A stretch of 50,766 bases of DNA from Rhizobiales bacterium Ga0077548 (GCA_001464215.1 LNEZ01000059.1:1-50766), one strand, 5' to 3'. Shown: positions 17,385 through 27,047, counted from the first letter of the stretch. Numbers and translations are program-made. The notes: generated by a model from the sequence alone, not told the origin.

Positions 17385-18263
17385 ATGAAAAACAATTCGC
17401 CTGACATTTCTTCAGCACTGCCGCCCGTTCTCGGCGGCTTTGGCATCATTGCGCCGAACTACAAGCTCTTGCTCAGCGATGTCTGGGGCGTCGTGCATAA
17501 CGGCGTCGCCGCTTATCCCGCCGCTTGCGAGGCGTTGAAGACCGCGCGGGCAAACGGAGCGACGGTCATTCTTATTTCCAATGCGCCGCGTCCCGGCGTC
17601 GTGGTTGCAAAGCAGATTGCGAAATGGGGCGTGCCGGCGGATTGCTACGACACCATCGTCGCTTCCGGCGATGTTGCGCGCACCGAACTCGAATCCCGCC
17701 CGGAGGCAAAACTCTTTCATCTCGGCCCGGCACGGGATCTCCCGAATTACGACGGCCTGCCAAACAAGCTGGTCGGAGAGGGCGAATGCGACATCGCCGT
17801 CGTCACCGGGCCATTCAACGACGAAGTCGAAGTCGCCGAAGACTACCGTGCAATGTTCGAGAAGTTGATCAAACGAGATGTATTGATGCTCTGTGCCAAT
17901 CCAGATCTCGTGGTCGAGCGCGGCGACAAGTTGATCGTTTGCGCGGGCGCGCTCGCGCAGCTCTACGAACAGATGGGCGGCAAGGCGATTTACGCCGGCA
18001 AGCCATATGCGCCGATCTACGATCAGGTCGTTGCGGTCGCCGAAAAGATGCGTGGCGAGAACATCAGGAAAGAAGAGATGCTAGCGATCGGCGACGGCGC
18101 GCGCACCGACCTGAAGGGTGCCGCGCTGCAAGGCATCGATTGCCTCTTCATCACGGGCGGCATCCACGCCGAGGATTTCTCCGAAGAGAAAAATCGCGCA
18201 GGCGAAATCTTCGCCGAACAGGCGGCCTGGCCTGTCGGCATGATGCACCTCTTGAAGTGGTAA
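17385..18263 (+). CDS. HAD-superfamily hydrolase, subfamily IIA (TIGR01459 type)
   Basis: A 292-residue phosphatase-like protein of the HAD IIA (NagD/PGP) branch. Motif I is LLLSDVWGVVHNG, where the family has DxWGV in place of DxDGT; motif II is ILISNAPRP; the cap region ends in GKPYAPIYDQV (motif III Lys); motif IV is AIGDGARTDLKGA. This group is typical of alphaproteobacteria and its substrate is unknown. I choose the ATG at 17385 (MKNNSPDISS); a GTG 18 bases upstream is possible but has no better ribosome site. Its TAA abuts the reverse stop of the CheZ gene. Confidence 0.88.
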   Translation: MKNNSPDISSALPPVLGGFGIIAPNYKLLLSDVWGVVHNGVAAYPAACEALKTARANGATVILISNAPRPGVVVAKQIAKWGVPADCYDTIVASGDVARTELESRPEAKLFHLGPARDLPNYDGLPNKLVGEGECDIAVVTGPFNDEVEVAEDYRAMFEKLIKRDVLMLCANPDLVVERGDKLIVCAGALAQLYEQMGGKAIYAGKPYAPIYDQVVAVAEKMRGENIRKEEMLAIGDGARTDLKGAALQGIDCLFITGGIHAEDFSEEKNRAGEIFAEQAAWPVGMMHLLKW

Positions 18264-18791
18264 TTATTGGCTTTTGAGCGCTGCGAGCAGACGGTCGATC
18301 ATCGGCTGGGTATTGCCGTCGTCCGCGATCGACGGGCCATGCAGGAGCAGTTTCTCGCGCCGTGCGGCGGCATCCGCTTCCTGTTCATTCGCGTGACCCG
18401 GCTGGTCTTCGACGCCGGTGTAGTTCGCAAAGCGTGAGACGCGCGCTTCGATGTGTTCCAGCGTCTTCACGACGCGCGAAATGCGCTGCCCGGTAAGGTC
18501 CTGAAACGCGCAGCTCTCGAATAGCGCCATCATTTCCTTGTCGACGAGCGCCTTGTACGCCACCGGGTCGCTGGCGTCGGCCGAAAGCACCGCTTCGGCA
18601 ATTGCCATGATCTCGTTGGTGGCGCCTTCGGTCGAACTCACGACGGCGGCGAGTTCCTGACCGGCGGCCGGAATCTTCCGCATATGAATTTCGTTTGCCT
18701 GAAGCACAGAAATCTCGCGCCGGAGCGTGACGATGTAGTCCGCGATTTTACGGAGTTCGTTCTCCAACTCGGTATTTTCCGGAATGCCCAT
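18264..18791 (-). CDS. cheZ: CheZ-family protein phosphatase
   Basis: A 175-residue, almost fully helical protein with the CheZ active-site segment ESCAFQDLTGQRISRVVKTLEHIE near residues 91-115; the Asp and Gln of DLTGQ position water for removing phosphate from CheY. The N-terminal part (ENELRKIADYIVTLRREI) would form the dimer coiled coil and the C-terminus (PMIDRLLAALKSQ) the CheY-binding helix. It lies 36 bases after a single-domain CheY on the same strand, a natural substrate pair. No receptor or CheA gene is in the window, so the pair is an orphan set here. Confidence 0.88.
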   Translation of the reverse strand: MGIPENTELENELRKIADYIVTLRREISVLQANEIHMRKIPAAGQELAAVVSSTEGATNEIMAIAEAVLSADASDPVAYKALVDKEMMALFESCAFQDLTGQRISRVVKTLEHIEARVSRFANYTGVEDQPGHANEQEADAAARREKLLLHGPSIADDGNTQPMIDRLLAALKSQ

Positions 18792-18827
18792 GGGTACGCT
18801 ACGCGACGCCTTCTTTTTTTATTCTGC

Positions 18828-19217
18828 TTAGGCCGCCGGGGTGAAGACCGAGTCGATCTTGTTCTTGAGCGTGGCGGCGTTGAACGGCTTGACGATGTAG
18901 TTGTTCACGCCGGCCTTCTTGGCGGCGACGACGTTCTCGGTCTTCGATTCCGCGGTCACCATGATGAACGGCGTCTTCGCGAGATCGGGGTCGGCGCGCA
19001 CTTCGCGCAGCAACTCGTAGCCAGTCATCGGCTCCATGTTCCAATCGGAGATCACGAGGCCGTATTTCTTCTCTTTCAGCTTGCCGAGCGCTTCCTTGCC
19101 GTCCGCGGCCTCATCCACGTCCTCGAAGCCAAGCTGCTTCAGGAGGTTTCGAATGATCCGGATCATCGTCTTGTAGTCGTCCACGACGAGGATCGGCATA
19201 CCAGTATCGGTGGCCAT
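18828..19217 (-). CDS. Single-domain response regulator, CheY type
   Basis: 129 residues forming one receiver domain: acidic pair in ILVVDDYKTM, phosphorylation Asp in LVISDWNMEPMTG, Thr/Ser in FIMVTAES, and Lys in NYIVKPFNAATL. There is no output domain, so it works by protein contact, either at the flagellar motor or as a phosphate sink. The ATG at 19217 has GGAG about 10 bases upstream; an upstream start at 19325 adds a tail unlike any CheY. The CheZ gene follows after 36 bases. The intergenic stretch to the divergent MaoC gene (192 bases) holds no motif I can support. Confidence 0.93.
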   Translation of the reverse strand: MATDTGMPILVVDDYKTMIRIIRNLLKQLGFEDVDEAADGKEALGKLKEKKYGLVISDWNMEPMTGYELLREVRADPDLAKTPFIMVTAESKTENVVAAKKAGVNNYIVKPFNAATLKNKIDSVFTPAA

Positions 19218-19409
19218 AGTTTGCGCTCCGCGAATAGTCCCCGGCCGCCGTCCTAGCGGCCTATTTGCCTCACTGGGGTACCAAAGGGGGCTTGCCATCG
19301 GGTTAATTCCCTTTTTCCCCTCCATGGGTTATTGCAGTGCGGGATCTGATTGTGCCTTGCCAAAAGACGGCCCGGTGCAACGGTTTGGCGGGGTCTGGGT
19401 TTGAACAAG

Positions 19410-19862
19410 ATGTTGGATGTGACGGCATTTCAGCCGCTCTATTTCGAGGACATCAAGGTCGGTATGCGCGAAAGCATCATGCGGACCGTGATGGATGAGG
19501 ACATCGTGGGCTTCGCCGAGCTCACCGGGGACCATAATCCGGTCCACCTGTCCGACCTCTATGCCCAGAAGACCGTATTCGGCCAGCGCATCGCCCACGG
19601 CCTTTATACGGCGAGCCTGATCTCCGCGATCCTTGGCACCAAGCTGCCAGGGCCAGGCGCGGTCTATATCTCCCAGACCATCGAATTCCACGGTCCCGTG
19701 AAGATCGGCGACGTTGTGACCGTTAGCGCCGAGGTGGTCGAACTGGTCGAGAAGGGCCGCCGCGTAGTGCTCTATTGCGAGGCCAAGGTGGACGGCCAGC
19801 GGGTGCTCGACGGGCAGGCCACCGTATCGGTCCCGCGCAAGCCCATCCCGCCGCAGGCCTGA
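19410..19862 (+). CDS. MaoC-family (R)-specific enoyl-CoA hydratase
   Basis: The 150-residue product is a single hot-dog domain with the hydratase-2 motif FAELTGDHNPVHLSDLYA (catalytic Asp and His) followed by FGQRIAHGLYTASLISAIL. Such proteins (PhaJ-like) hydrate trans-2-enoyl-CoA to (R)-3-hydroxyacyl-CoA, feeding polyhydroxyalkanoate synthesis or CoA-ester degradation. The C-terminal strand YISQTIEFHGPVKIGDVVTVSAEV is typical. The ATG at 19410 is preferred; longer forms begin in divergent promoter DNA. No other fatty-acid or PHA gene is adjacent, so the exact pathway is open. Confidence 0.88.
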   Translation: MLDVTAFQPLYFEDIKVGMRESIMRTVMDEDIVGFAELTGDHNPVHLSDLYAQKTVFGQRIAHGLYTASLISAILGTKLPGPGAVYISQTIEFHGPVKIGDVVTVSAEVVELVEKGRRVVLYCEAKVDGQRVLDGQATVSVPRKPIPPQA

Positions 19863-19946
19863 GCTCTCGCACTCGCGCGTTTGCTTGACTCGCTTCCGTT
19901 GAGGCGGGTTTAACCGGTACACCCCCGGTAACAAGACCTTTCCCCA

Positions 19947-20948
19947 ATGAACGATCGGATCGCGAAGCGCACAGGCTGGTTAGTTGCCGCTGGCGTAATC
20001 GCGGGGCTCGTTTTGCCGCTCGCGCTCGGCGAGGCCTATCTGCACATTCGTCCGCCGCAGAACATCCGGCCGTTTCTCGACGGCGATCCTTCGCTCAAGG
20101 GGGCGTATCGAAGCGATCCCATTTTGCGGATGGCTTATCGGTCGCCCGAACTCTATGAGCCGGCGGAAACTCCGAAGCTCACGCAAACCCCCAAGACTTC
20201 CGACAAGCCGACCTGGGTTTTCTTCGGCGTTTCGTTCGGCTGGGGCATTTACGACGCGGCTGCGAAATCGATGCCTTCGCATCGCATTCTTTTCTTCCGC
20301 GAGATCAACGACCGCCTGAATATGCGCGTGCAACTGGCGCGCATGATCGTCGATTACGGCATCAAAACCGAACGTCTTGTCTTCGTGCTGATCCCGCTCG
20401 AAATCGCGCGCTACACCGAAACGCCGCTCTCGTATTTCAACATCAACGCCAACGGCAAGATCGTTTACTCGGTCCGCAAGCCGCCGCGTCCGTTTGACTG
20501 GGTGGTGGATCACAGCAGGCTTGCGTTGATCGGCTGGGTGCGCGCGCGGCGGCACAATGCGTTGCCGAATTTCCGTCTCTCGACGATTACGGAAAATGTG
20601 CCGGAGACGGTGCAGAACGATTTTCGCGTGATGCTGGGCGAGCTCGGCAAGCTCTCGCGCGAAAAGGGAGTGGCGGTTACCGTCGTCGTGCTGCCGGATC
20701 GCCGCCAGGTGCTCTATGACGGTTCGAACAATGTGATGCAGAAAACTTTTGCCACGATCGCAAAGGAAGCGGGCATCGATATGTACGATCCGCTTGAAAT
20801 GCTGCGCGCGCAGCCCGACCGTTGGGCGCTGTTCGTGCCCGACTGGCACTATACCGATCTGGGTTACGGCCTCGTCGCGAGAGGATTGCGCGAGCACGTC
20901 GAGCAACTCGCAAAGCGCGGCGCATTGAACAGCGAGCGCAAACAATGA
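19947..20948 (+). CDS. SGNH/AlgX-like protein partnered with an MBOAT acyltransferase
   Basis: 333 residues: one N-terminal membrane helix (about 10-28), then an SGNH-hydrolase-like periplasmic domain. The nucleophile block reads FFGVSFGWG, with Val for the usual Asp of GDS but Ser kept; the last block is DWHYTDLGYGL with the Asp-x-x-His-like pair. The block with the oxyanion Gly (usually VINxGVxGYG) is not seen between NMRV and QLARMIV near 20330, so a short in-frame deletion is possible. With the downstream MBOAT gene (ATGA overlap) it fits polysaccharide O-acetylation, where MBOAT moves acetyl across the membrane and the SGNH partner attaches it. The target polymer is unknown. Confidence 0.72.
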   Translation: MNDRIAKRTGWLVAAGVIAGLVLPLALGEAYLHIRPPQNIRPFLDGDPSLKGAYRSDPILRMAYRSPELYEPAETPKLTQTPKTSDKPTWVFFGVSFGWGIYDAAAKSMPSHRILFFREINDRLNMRVQLARMIVDYGIKTERLVFVLIPLEIARYTETPLSYFNINANGKIVYSVRKPPRPFDWVVDHSRLALIGWVRARRHNALPNFRLSTITENVPETVQNDFRVMLGELGKLSREKGVAVTVVVLPDRRQVLYDGSNNVMQKTFATIAKEAGIDMYDPLEMLRAQPDRWALFVPDWHYTDLGYGLVARGLREHVEQLAKRGALNSERKQ

Positions 20949-22417
20949 GTTTCGTCGATAGGGAGTTCATCTACTTCCTGCTGATCTTCCTCGCGCTGTG
21001 GCACTTCACGCGCGGCCGCTACGAATTGAAGATCGCGGCGATGCTGGTGATGAGCCTTTTATTCTATGGCTATCACCGCTGGTGGCTGATTCTTCTGATC
21101 GGCGCTTATTGTTTGGCGGACTGGGCGGCGGCGCTCGCCATCGAGCGCGCGAAAAACGTGAGCCAAAAGAAACTAGCGCTGATCGCGGGCATTACTTTTA
21201 ATCTCGGCGTGTTAGCGGCATGGAAATACACGCCGCTTCTGATCGTCACCATCAATTCGCTCACCGGATGGAAAATCCCCGGCACCGAGGCCATCGACGG
21301 CTGGTTCATTCCGATGGGGATCTCGTTCTACGGGTTCTCCGGCATCGCCTACATGGTCGATGTCTATCGCGGCGTGGTGAAAGCCGAACCGAACCTCATC
21401 CGCTTCAGCCTCTTCACGACATTCTTCCCGCATCTGGTGGCAGGGCCGATTTTGCGTGCGAAGGAATTTCTTTCGCACCTCCGCCCCGGCGAGTTGCCGT
21501 CGAAACCCGAAGCGCCGCTCGAAGGCACTTTCCTGATTGCGCGCGGATTTTTCAAGAAGCTGGTGCTTGCGGATTCGATTGCCATTGCAATCGATCCGTT
21601 CTTCGCCGACGTTTCCGGTGCGAGTACCGCCGGCGTGTGGGCGCTGCCTTATGTCTATCTTTACGCGCTGCAGATCTATTTCGATTTCTCAGGTTATACG
21701 GACATCGCGCGCGGCCTCGGTCTCTGGTTCGGCTTCCGCTGGCCGGACAATTTCAACTGGCCTTATCTCGCGACCTCGGTACAGGATTTCTGGCGCCGCT
21801 GGCATATGACGCTGTCGCGTTTCCTGCGTGACTATCTCTATATCCCGCTCGGCGGCTCGAAGTACGGCGTGAGCCGCACGCTTGCCGCACTCATGGTAAC
21901 GATGCTGCTCGGCGGCCTATGGCACGGTGCGAGCTGGAGCTTCATGATCTGGGGCGGGCTGCACGGCATCTTCCTCTGCATCAATTATCTTTGGGCAAAG
22001 ACCTCGCTGCACGCGCGGTTTGAGAAGCTGAAAGGTTTGCCGGCACAGCTATGGACCGTAGCGTGTATCGCGCTCACGTTTCATGCCGTATGCTTTGCGT
22101 GGATTTTCTTCCGCTTGAACTCGCTCGCCGACATCAACAGCTGCATCCGCAAGCTCTATCAGTTTGACACGGACAAATTCTTTGTTGGTGGCTCGGCTGA
22201 TGCCGCGCTTTGGGTAATCCTCGCGGCCTATGCGCTCGCGACCGTGGCTGCGGTTCTCCTGAGCCGCATGAAGCCGCTGCCGGAGGCAATTCCGCTATTC
22301 GAACGGCAAGCCTTTGCGCGCGGTGCCACGTGGGGGGTCTCGGGCGGCCTGCTCATTTTGACCGCAGCACTCCAGCAGGTTGGCCAAGCGCCGCCTTTCA
22401 TCTATTTCCAGTTCTGA
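20945..22417 (+). CDS. MBOAT-family O-acyltransferase (AlgI-like)
   Basis: A 490-residue polytopic protein of the membrane-bound O-acyltransferase family. FIPMGISFYGFSGIAYMVDVYRG, TTFFPHLVAGPILRAKEFL, YFDFSGYTDIARGLGLWFGF, FWRRWHMTLSRFLRDYLYIPLGGSK and LLGGLWHGASWSFMIWGGLHG are the AlgI/DltB/PatA core, including the catalytic His of LWHGASW. It probably transfers acetyl from cytoplasmic acetyl-CoA to an extracytoplasmic acceptor together with the SGNH-like protein. The start overlaps that gene (ATGA). ribF begins one base after its stop, so the two may share a transcript. Confidence 0.92.
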   Translation: MSFVDREFIYFLLIFLALWHFTRGRYELKIAAMLVMSLLFYGYHRWWLILLIGAYCLADWAAALAIERAKNVSQKKLALIAGITFNLGVLAAWKYTPLLIVTINSLTGWKIPGTEAIDGWFIPMGISFYGFSGIAYMVDVYRGVVKAEPNLIRFSLFTTFFPHLVAGPILRAKEFLSHLRPGELPSKPEAPLEGTFLIARGFFKKLVLADSIAIAIDPFFADVSGASTAGVWALPYVYLYALQIYFDFSGYTDIARGLGLWFGFRWPDNFNWPYLATSVQDFWRRWHMTLSRFLRDYLYIPLGGSKYGVSRTLAALMVTMLLGGLWHGASWSFMIWGGLHGIFLCINYLWAKTSLHARFEKLKGLPAQLWTVACIALTFHAVCFAWIFFRLNSLADINSCIRKLYQFDTDKFFVGGSADAALWVILAAYALATVAAVLLSRMKPLPEAIPLFERQAFARGATWGVSGGLLILTAALQQVGQAPPFIYFQF

Positions 22418-22418
22418 C

Positions 22419-23390
22419 ATGAGCGTTCCGCCGAACTTGCCAGCAGGCTTTCCGGTCATTCGCGACGGCGCAGCAGTGCCGTCCGCGCTGAAGCGGAGCT
22501 TTGTCGCGATCGGAAATTTCGACGGTGTGCATCGCGGCCACCGCGCGGTGATCGAAACGGCCCGCGCGCAGGCGCATATGAAGACCAACCGCTCGCCCGC
22601 GCTCGCGCTGACCTTCGAGCCGCACCCAAGGACTTTCTTCAAGCCGGATGCACCGGTGTTTCGCCTGACGAACGAGAGCGCGAAGCTGCGTTTGTTCGCC
22701 GCGAACAATCTCGACGGCGCTGTCGTGATGCAGTTCAACAGGGAGCTTGCTTCGCTCTCCGCAGAAGAGTTCGTGACGAAGGTTCTCGTGGGCTGGCTCG
22801 GCATCGCGGGTGTCGCGGTCGGTCACGATTTTCATTTTGGCGCGAAACGGCAGGGCACGCCGGAATTTCTGATCGACGCCGGCAATCGTCATGGTTTCAC
22901 GGTCGAGATCGTCTCGCCGCTGAACGATAACGGTGCGCCGGTCTCCTCGGGCAAGATTCGCGACGCCTTGAGCGCGGGGGACATTGCCCGCGCAAACGAT
23001 CTGCTCGGTCATTCGTGGTTCGTGAGCGGCGAAGTGATCCACGGCGAGAAGCGCGGACGCGAACTCGGTTTTCCGACCGCGAATATCCGGCTCGATCCGC
23101 CCTGCCAATTGAAGCACGCGATCTATGCCGTGCGCGCTCATGCCGGCGGCAAAAGTTTTGATGCGGTCGCGAGCTATGGCCGCCGCCCGCAATTCGATAA
23201 CGGCGCGCCGCTCTTGGAAACCTTCCTGTTCGATTTCTCGGGCGATCTCTACGGGCAGGAGATGACCGTCGAGTTCGCAGGCTTCATCCGGGACGAGGCG
23301 AAATTCGAGAGTCTGGATGCGCTGATTGCGCAGATGAACCGCGACAGCGAGCAGGCGAGGGCGATCCTCCGTCAGGCTGGAAACGCCTGA
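22419..23390 (+). CDS. ribF: Bifunctional riboflavin kinase / FAD synthetase
   Basis: 323 residues. The N-terminal adenylyltransferase domain has AIGNFDGVHRGHRAVIE (the HxGH-type motif) and ALTFEPHPRTFF; VGHDFHFGAKRQGT closes that site. The C-terminal kinase domain has GRELGFPTANIRL and the catalytic stretch DNGAPLLETFLFDFSGDLYGQEMTVEF. The enzyme makes FMN from riboflavin and ATP, then FAD. I start at the ATG at 22419 just after the MBOAT stop. ileS follows after 48 bases, and lspA after that, an order often seen in bacteria. No FMN riboswitch is seen upstream. Confidence 0.95.
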   Translation: MSVPPNLPAGFPVIRDGAAVPSALKRSFVAIGNFDGVHRGHRAVIETARAQAHMKTNRSPALALTFEPHPRTFFKPDAPVFRLTNESAKLRLFAANNLDGAVVMQFNRELASLSAEEFVTKVLVGWLGIAGVAVGHDFHFGAKRQGTPEFLIDAGNRHGFTVEIVSPLNDNGAPVSSGKIRDALSAGDIARANDLLGHSWFVSGEVIHGEKRGRELGFPTANIRLDPPCQLKHAIYAVRAHAGGKSFDAVASYGRRPQFDNGAPLLETFLFDFSGDLYGQEMTVEFAGFIRDEAKFESLDALIAQMNRDSEQARAILRQAGNA

Positions 23391-23438
23391 CTCCGGCTGC
23401 TAGAAGGCGGCCCACATTCAAGAGATTCTCGAGAAACG

Positions 23439-26392
23439 ATGGCCAAAGAGAAGAAGGACGGCCCCGATTATTCGGAGACGCTGTTCCTGCCCCAGACCGA
23501 TTTTCCGATGCGCGCCGGGCTGCCCCAGAAGGAGCCGGAGATTTTGGCGCGCTGGCAGCAGATCGATCTCTACGGGCTGATGCGCAAGACCGCGAAGGGC
23601 CGCGACAAGTTCGTGCTGCACGACGGTCCGCCTTATGCGAACGGCAACATCCATATCGGCCATGCGCTCAATAAAATCCTGAAGGATCTGGTGACGCGCA
23701 CGCACCAGATGCTCGGCTACGATTCCAATTACGTGCCGGGCTGGGACTGTCACGGGTTGCCGATCGAATGGAAGATCGAGGAGCAGTATCGCGCCAAGGG
23801 TCAGGATAAAGACCAGGTCGAGATCAACGAATTCCGCAAGCAGTGCCGCGATTTCGCGCAACACTGGATAGAAGTGCAGCGCGAGGAATTCAAGCGCCTC
23901 GGCATCGAAGGCGACTGGAAGCATCCCTACACCACGATGAGCTTCGAGGCGGAGGCGACGATTGCGCGCGAGCTGATGAAGTTCGCATCGAACGGCACGC
24001 TCTATCGCGGCTCGAAGCCGGTGATGTGGTCGGTGGTGGAGAAGACCGCGCTCGCGGAACGAGCGATACGATCTGGGTGAAGTTTCCTGTTACTTGGATG
24101 TGGGATGGCGCAAGTTCAGAAACTGAAGCAGGAAAGTTACTCGGCGCATCCGTTGTTATCTGGACAACAACTCCTTGGACGATCCCCGGTAACCGCGCGA
24201 TCAGCTATTCAAAAAAGATCAATTACGCACTTTATGAAGTTACAGAAGCGCCTGAAGGAAACTGGGCGAAAGTTGGCGAAAGATTGATACTTGCCGAGAA
24301 ACTTGCGGACAACGTTATGAAGTCTGCAAAGGTGACGGCGTTCAAGAAATTGTTCGACCTAGTGCCGAACAAGCTTTTTCCGATTTACTGCAAGCATCCG
24401 CTTCATAATTCTGGTTACGGGTTCAAAGTCCCGCTACTCGACGGCGATCATGTCACCGACGAAGACGGCACCGGCTTCGTACACACCGCGCCGGGCCATG
24501 GCCGTGACGACTTCGAGATCTGGATGGCAAGCGGAAAGATGCTCGCCGAACGCAAGATCGACACGCATATCCCGTTCACTGTAGACGCCGACGGCCGCTT
24601 CACCAAAGAAGCGCCCGGCTTCGAAGGCAAGCGCGTCATCGACGACAAGGGAAATAAAGGTGACGCGAACGACGCCGTCATCAAGGCGCTCTCGGAATCA
24701 AATGCGTTGATCGCGCGCTCGCGCCTCAAGCATCAATACCCGCATTCGTGGCGCTCGAAGAAACCGGTGATCTATCGCAACACGCCGCAGTGGTTCATTG
24801 CGATGGACAAGAAAATCCCTGCGTTCAACGCGACGCTGCGCGGCCTAGCGATGCAAGGCATCAAGGACGTGAAGTGGGTGCCGGCCGCGGGCGAGAACCG
24901 CATCAACGGCATGATCGAGAACCGCCCGGACTGGGTGATCTCGCGCCAGCGCGCCTGGGGCGTGCCGATCGCGGTCTTCGTAAATAAAGACACCGGCGAA
25001 ACGTTACAGGACGAGCGCGTGAACAAGCGCATCACTGACGCCTTCAAAAAGGAAGGCGCGGACGCATGGTTCGCGGATAAAGACGGCGCGCGTTTCCTCA
25101 AACCCGATTTCGAGCCTGCGAAGTTTGAAAAAGTGAACGACATTCTCGACGTCTGGTTCGACTCCGGCTCGACGCACGCCTTCACGCTGGAAGACCCGAA
25201 ACACTTTCCGTCGCTCGCGGGCATTTCGCGCAAGCGCGACGGCGGCAAAGACACGGTGATGTATCTCGAAGGCTCGGACCAGCATCGCGGCTGGTTCCAC
25301 TCGTCTTTGCTGGAGAGTTGCGGCACGCGAGGCCGACCGCCGTATGACGTGGTGCTGACCCACGGCTTCACGCTGGACGAGCACGGCCGCAAGATGTCGA
25401 AGTCGCTCGGCAACACCGTCGAGCCGCAGAAGGTCATCAAGGAAAGCGGCGCTGATATTCTGCGTATGTGGGTCGCGGCAACGGACTATTCCGACGACCA
25501 GCGAATCGGCCCGGAGATTCTGAAGACCACCGTCGATACCTACCGCAAGCTCAGGAATACGCTGCGCTGGATTCTCGGCTCGTTGCATCCGTTCACGGAG
25601 GCCGACCGCGTGGCCTTCGAGAAGATGCCTGAGCTTGAAAAGCTCATGCTTCATCGCCTTGCCGAGATGGATGCGGTCATCCGCAAGTCCTACGCCGAGT
25701 TCGATTACAAGCGCGTGTTTGCAACGCTCGTGCAGTTCATGACGGTCGATTTGTCGGCATTTTACTTCGACATCCGCAAGGACGCGCTTTACTGCGATCC
25801 GATTTCGTCGGTCACACGCAAGAGCTGCCTCACTGTGCTCGACCACACCTTCAACTGTCTCACGACATGGATCGCGCCGATCCTGTGCTTCACCGCGGAA
25901 GAAGTCTGGCTCTCGCGCTTCCCGAGCGAGAACGGCTCCGTGCACAACGAAACCTTCCCGGAAGTGCCAGTGAACTGGAAGAACGAGGCACTTGCCGAGA
26001 AGTGGAAAAAAATCCGCACAGTACGTCGTGCCGTCACCGGCGCGTTAGAGATCGAGCGTGCGCAGAAGCGCATCGGTTCTTCGCTCGAAGCGGCGCCGCA
26101 CATCTTTATTGCTGACAAGGAATTGTTCGAGGCCTGCAAGGGCATCGACATGGCGGAAGTCTGCATTACCTCGGATGCGAAGGTGGAGGCAGGCGAGGGC
26201 GCGAGCGATGCATTCCGTATGCCGGAAGTGCCGGGCGTTGCCGTCGTGCCCGTGCGCGCCGAAGGCACGAAGTGCGCGAGATCGTGGAAGATTTCGAAGC
26301 TTGTCGGCAGCGACAAGGAACATCCGGACGTAACCCCGCGCGATGCGGACGCGCTTCGCGAATATCATGCCGCGCGCAAAGCAGCCGGGTAA
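23439..26392 (+). CDS. ileS: Isoleucyl-tRNA synthetase (frame disrupted near 24060)
   Basis: The class I enzyme charges tRNA-Ile and edits valine. HIGH is in [22 protein letters not shown], the core has [11 protein letters not shown], the editing domain has [14 protein letters not shown], and KMSKS is in [16 protein letters not shown]. The frame from the start runs to [11 protein letters not shown] and then leaves; the true sequence continues in another frame at [13 protein letters not shown]. About nine residues (usually AEVEYEDY) and the frame are lost at 24059-24061, a net loss near 25 bases. The gene is essential, so a sequence error is likely unless a second ileS exists. Directly after the break, 24063-24430 has low GC and foreign-looking codons. 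Confidence 0.9.
24063..24430. other. Low-GC patch inside ileS, adjoining the frame break
   Basis: The stretch uses codons such as CCT, ACT, TCA, ACA, TTA, CTT and AAA, which are rare before 24050 and after 24440. It encodes the start of the editing (CP1) domain with an intact protein sequence. The left edge coincides with the frame-breaking deletion. Boundaries are estimated by eye. A recombination tract or a join between reads of two strains would look like this. Confidence 0.6.
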
Positions 26393-26990
26393 AAAACCGC
26401 GCGCGAAAAAGCGCGTGAAGAAACGCTCCCGTCCGCGCGTTGCAGCGGCGCGCGAACGGCGGTTGCCCGAAGCCTACGCATGGCTTGAAAACAACGGGCC
26501 TTATTTCGGTTTTGGTATCGCAATCGCAGCCGCCGTTTTCGTACTCGACCAGATCACGAAATACGCTGTGCTCTACGGTCTCGATCTCGCGACTCGCGGT
26601 AAGATTTATGTCGCGCCCTTCGCGGATTTCGTGCTCGCGATGAACCGGGGCATTTCCTACGGGCTTTTTCCACAGGACGGGGAACTCGGCCGATGGGTCC
26701 TGTTCTCGATCAAGATCGCGGCATCGGTCCTGTTCTTCTTCTGGTTGCGCCGGGCGGCCTCGCCTGTAGTGGCGGCGGCACTTGGGCTTCTGATCGGGGG
26801 AGCCCTCGGAAATGCCCTGGATCGGGCTATTCAGGGCGCGGTGGTGGATTTTGTCGCGCTCCATGCCTTCGGGTTCCGCTGGTACGTATTTAACCTTGCG
26901 GATGCAGCCATCGTTGCCGGGGTGGTGGGTCTCCTGTACGATGCGTTAAGGCCTAACGCCTTGAAATCGCCGCCAAAGCGCGGGATTTGA
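26367..26990 (+). CDS. lspA: Lipoprotein signal peptidase (signal peptidase II)
   Basis: LspA cleaves signal peptides of prolipoproteins in the inner membrane. The 207-residue product has four membrane helices and the two catalytic Asp regions [20 protein letters not shown] and [22 protein letters not shown] and [11 protein letters not shown] are family blocks. It is about 40 residues longer than usual at the N-terminus because of a Lys/Arg-rich leader ([21 protein letters not shown]). The ATG at 26367 overlaps ileS by 26 bases; a GTG at 26416 would remove part of the basic stretch. Two downstream gene products depend on secretion, one being a lipoprotein. Confidence 0.93.
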   Translation: MPRAKQPGKKPRAKKRVKKRSRPRVAAARERRLPEAYAWLENNGPYFGFGIAIAAAVFVLDQITKYAVLYGLDLATRGKIYVAPFADFVLAMNRGISYGLFPQDGELGRWVLFSIKIAASVLFFFWLRRAASPVVAAALGLLIGGALGNALDRAIQGAVVDFVALHAFGFRWYVFNLADAAIVAGVVGLLYDALRPNALKSPPKRGI

Positions 26991-27047
26991 GCGGGCCTTC
27001 GGGCCCAGCCTTTGGGTCCCGTCCTGTTGAGTATCAGAGGCTAGCCA

